From Musa acuminata AAA Group (lineage: Eukaryota; Streptophyta; Magnoliopsida; Zingiberales; Musaceae), in assembly GCF_036884655.1 (NCBI RefSeq), contig NC_088355.1:40849001-40913000 (forward strand): a stretch of 64,000 nucleotides of DNA, read 5' to 3'. Both the position numbers and the translations under genes were made by a program. Shown here in pieces: positions 62,192-64,000 of this stretch (the stretch's first letter is position 1; each line of letters opens with the position of its first letter). The notes beneath the pieces were generated by a model. That model made no database searches, was not told the origin of the DNA, and was given only the letters and a program-made list of their open reading frames with translations.

Positions 62192-64000
62192 ATGGCCTTT
62201 TGGTTCTTCCTTCTTCTGCCGATCGCGTCTCTGAGCACAGTTCACGCACAGCTGCCTACTACTGACGGTGATCCAGCTTCTCCTGAATCTTACTCTGATA
62301 TCGATGTTGTTTCTTCCTATTTATTCACAATAGTTCTCTAGCAAATGATGGCATATACGTTTCCAGATGATTCTATCATGCATTTAGGCAGTAGCTGATC
62401 CTTGATTCATGTCAGTTTTGATGCCTCCCTCAAATGTCATATGATTCACGACACTTCCTTGAAAACGATTTCGGCAATCTCTTGGCAAATGTTCACTAAC
62501 GATCACAGTGGTCAATCTTCATTCTATCATCATCTTTTGCAGGATACGTAAGTATCGACTGTGGCATCAGCAGCAACACAAATTACACCGACGAAACCAC
62601 CAACATACCATACGTATCAGACGACGGGTTCATCGACACAGGGACGGACCACACCATCGCCTCCAACTACGCAGGCTCCTCGCTCGAGAAACAACTACAG
62701 AATCTTCGAAGCTTTCCAAATGGATCTCGGAATTGCTACGCACTGACGGTGACGCCGGAGCAGAAGTACTTGGTGAGAGCCTCCTTCATGTACGGGAACT
62801 ACGACGGCCTGAACGGAGCGAGCCCCAGCAATCCCCTCCTCTTCGACCTTCACCTTGGCGTCAACCTTTGGACGACCGTCAACATCACCAAGGCATCCGA
62901 TGTTCATCGGGCAGAGGTCATTTTTGTTGCTTCTGCTGATTCCGCATCGGTCTGCTTGGTAAAGACTGGCTCTGCAACTCCCTTCATATCTGCACTGGAG
63001 CTACGGCCGCTCAAGAACACCATCTATTCTTACGCCAATGCTACGCAAAATCTGGTCCTGTTCTTGCGAATTAACCTGGCACCGACCACGAATCACTTGT
63101 TGAGGTGAGCTGAAGCATCACAGCTGCTGATCACCAAAATATTTCTGTTTTCTTTCAAATTACTCGTAGAATTTGATTTGATTTGATTATATTTTAAAAA
63201 TATTTTTTTTTCTATATTACAGTATTTTTTTTTATATTATAAAAAAAATACTATAACTTTGTAAAAATATTATAAGACCGAATTATAGGAAAATGAAAGA
63301 GAAAGAAAAGGGGAAGAGTATGTCTTTGGGTATTTATGATATTAGGTAAAAAAAATAAAAAGAGGAGTTTTTTTATAATATATTTGTTCTCACAAATTTT
63401 GATATAACAAATTTATTTTTATTTAAATATTAAAATATTTCCACTAAAATTCATCCAAAAACTCAAGTTATCATGATTAAGTATTAATAATATTAACTAG
63501 TTTAAGTTAAAATATGTTATTATATATTAGAATCATAATGAGTTCATCATAGTTATTGATGGTATTTGGAGTTCCATCCATCATATATATAATAGGATAA
63601 TTTATTTTAAATAAAAAAGCTAACCGTACGATATACTTGTGATGCGGTGATGATCAACAGATATCCGTTCGACCGCTACGATCGCATCTGGCTGCCCTTC
63701 GTTTCTACGGTCGGTTGGTCCTCCATATCGACCACCCTCACTGTAAATAACTACGTCAATGATCTATTCGAGGCTCCGTCGGCTGTGATGCAAACGGCGG
63801 CAGTGCCCGTTAACGCCAGCATGTTGAAATTCTACTGGGACTTCGTGGATTCGGGCGCCCCCGTTAACGAGTTCTACGCCAACCTCCACTTCTCGGAGCT
63901 TCTCCCGAACACCTCGAGGGCGTTCGACGTTTACATTAATGGCGAGAAGTGGTACGCTAACTTCACCCCGACCTACCTCATGTCCGATGCCATATACAGC
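62192..64000 (+). CDS. Malectin-like/LRR receptor-like kinase, gene 4 (5' part)
   Basis: Exon 1 (62192-62267), exon 2 (62543-63104) and the first 340 bp of exon 3 (from 63661) are visible. They encode the signal peptide and most of the malectin-like domain, without interruptions. The protein matches genes 2 and 3 except for SNYAGSS, where they have SNYVDSS; gene 1 also has AG at this place. The substitution at 63,844 is silent. Whether the LRR, membrane and kinase exons follow cannot be seen. Confidence 0.88.

Larger units (their letters stand above)
60176..64000 (+). repeat. Tandem unit 4, cut by window end
   Basis: First 3,825 bp of another unit. It matches units 2 and 3 except for three substitutions noticed at 62,672, 62,675 and 63,844. 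Confidence 0.95.

Overview
The window looks like nuclear DNA from a flowering plant, most likely a monocot. The reasons are intron-rich genes with GT-AG junctions, GC-rich 5' exons grading into AT-rich 3' exons, plant-only protein families, and remnants of plant Ty3/gypsy-type retroelements. The gypsy-associated antisense reading frames resemble those abundant in banana relatives, so Zingiberales (Musa/Ensete) is my guess; this is inference only.

Left part (1-11,683) is ordinary single-copy sequence. It holds the 5' 54 nt of a tRNA-Phe(GAA) gene on the minus strand; a three-exon 2-oxoglutarate-dioxygenase-like gene with a predicted C-terminal membrane anchor (960-2303, +); a tentative small gene on the minus strand (exons between 6025 and 4052); a two-exon gene for an acidic protein with two predicted membrane segments (6648-8498, +); and a two-exon DUF1005-family gene (10353-8942, -).

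Right part (11,684-64,000) is a head-to-tail tandem array. Unit 1 is 16,116 bp (11,684-27,799). Units 2 and 3 are 16,188 bp each (27,800-43,987 and 43,988-60,175). Unit 4 runs off the window (60,176-64,000). Every unit starts with an AT-rich upstream region that carries a foldback element. Next comes a 13-exon gene for a 906-residue malectin-like/LRR receptor kinase (LRR-RLK subfamily I type, with signal peptide, malectin-like ectodomain, GDPC motif, short LRR block, membrane span and RD-type kinase). Downstream lie two truncated retroelement 3' ends (A then B), each with an antisense ORF, short tandem repeats, a polypurine tract and a 3' LTR. Three complete receptor genes and the start of a fourth are visible, all with intact reading frames.

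The array is a mosaic. From about 16,348 to the end of unit 1, the sequence matches units 2 and 3 with only two substitutions that I noticed in 11.4 kb. The first 4.66 kb of unit 1 (upstream region plus exons 1-3, i.e. signal peptide and malectin-like domain) differ clearly from the other units. The simplest reading is an unequal crossover or conversion in intron 3 that joined an older ectodomain to a homogenised LRR/TM/kinase half, followed by very recent amplification. Ectodomain differences between gene 1 and genes 2/3 are strongly skewed to amino-acid replacements (29 changed codons against 6 silent ones by eye). This fits diversification of the ligand-binding part while the signalling part is kept identical.
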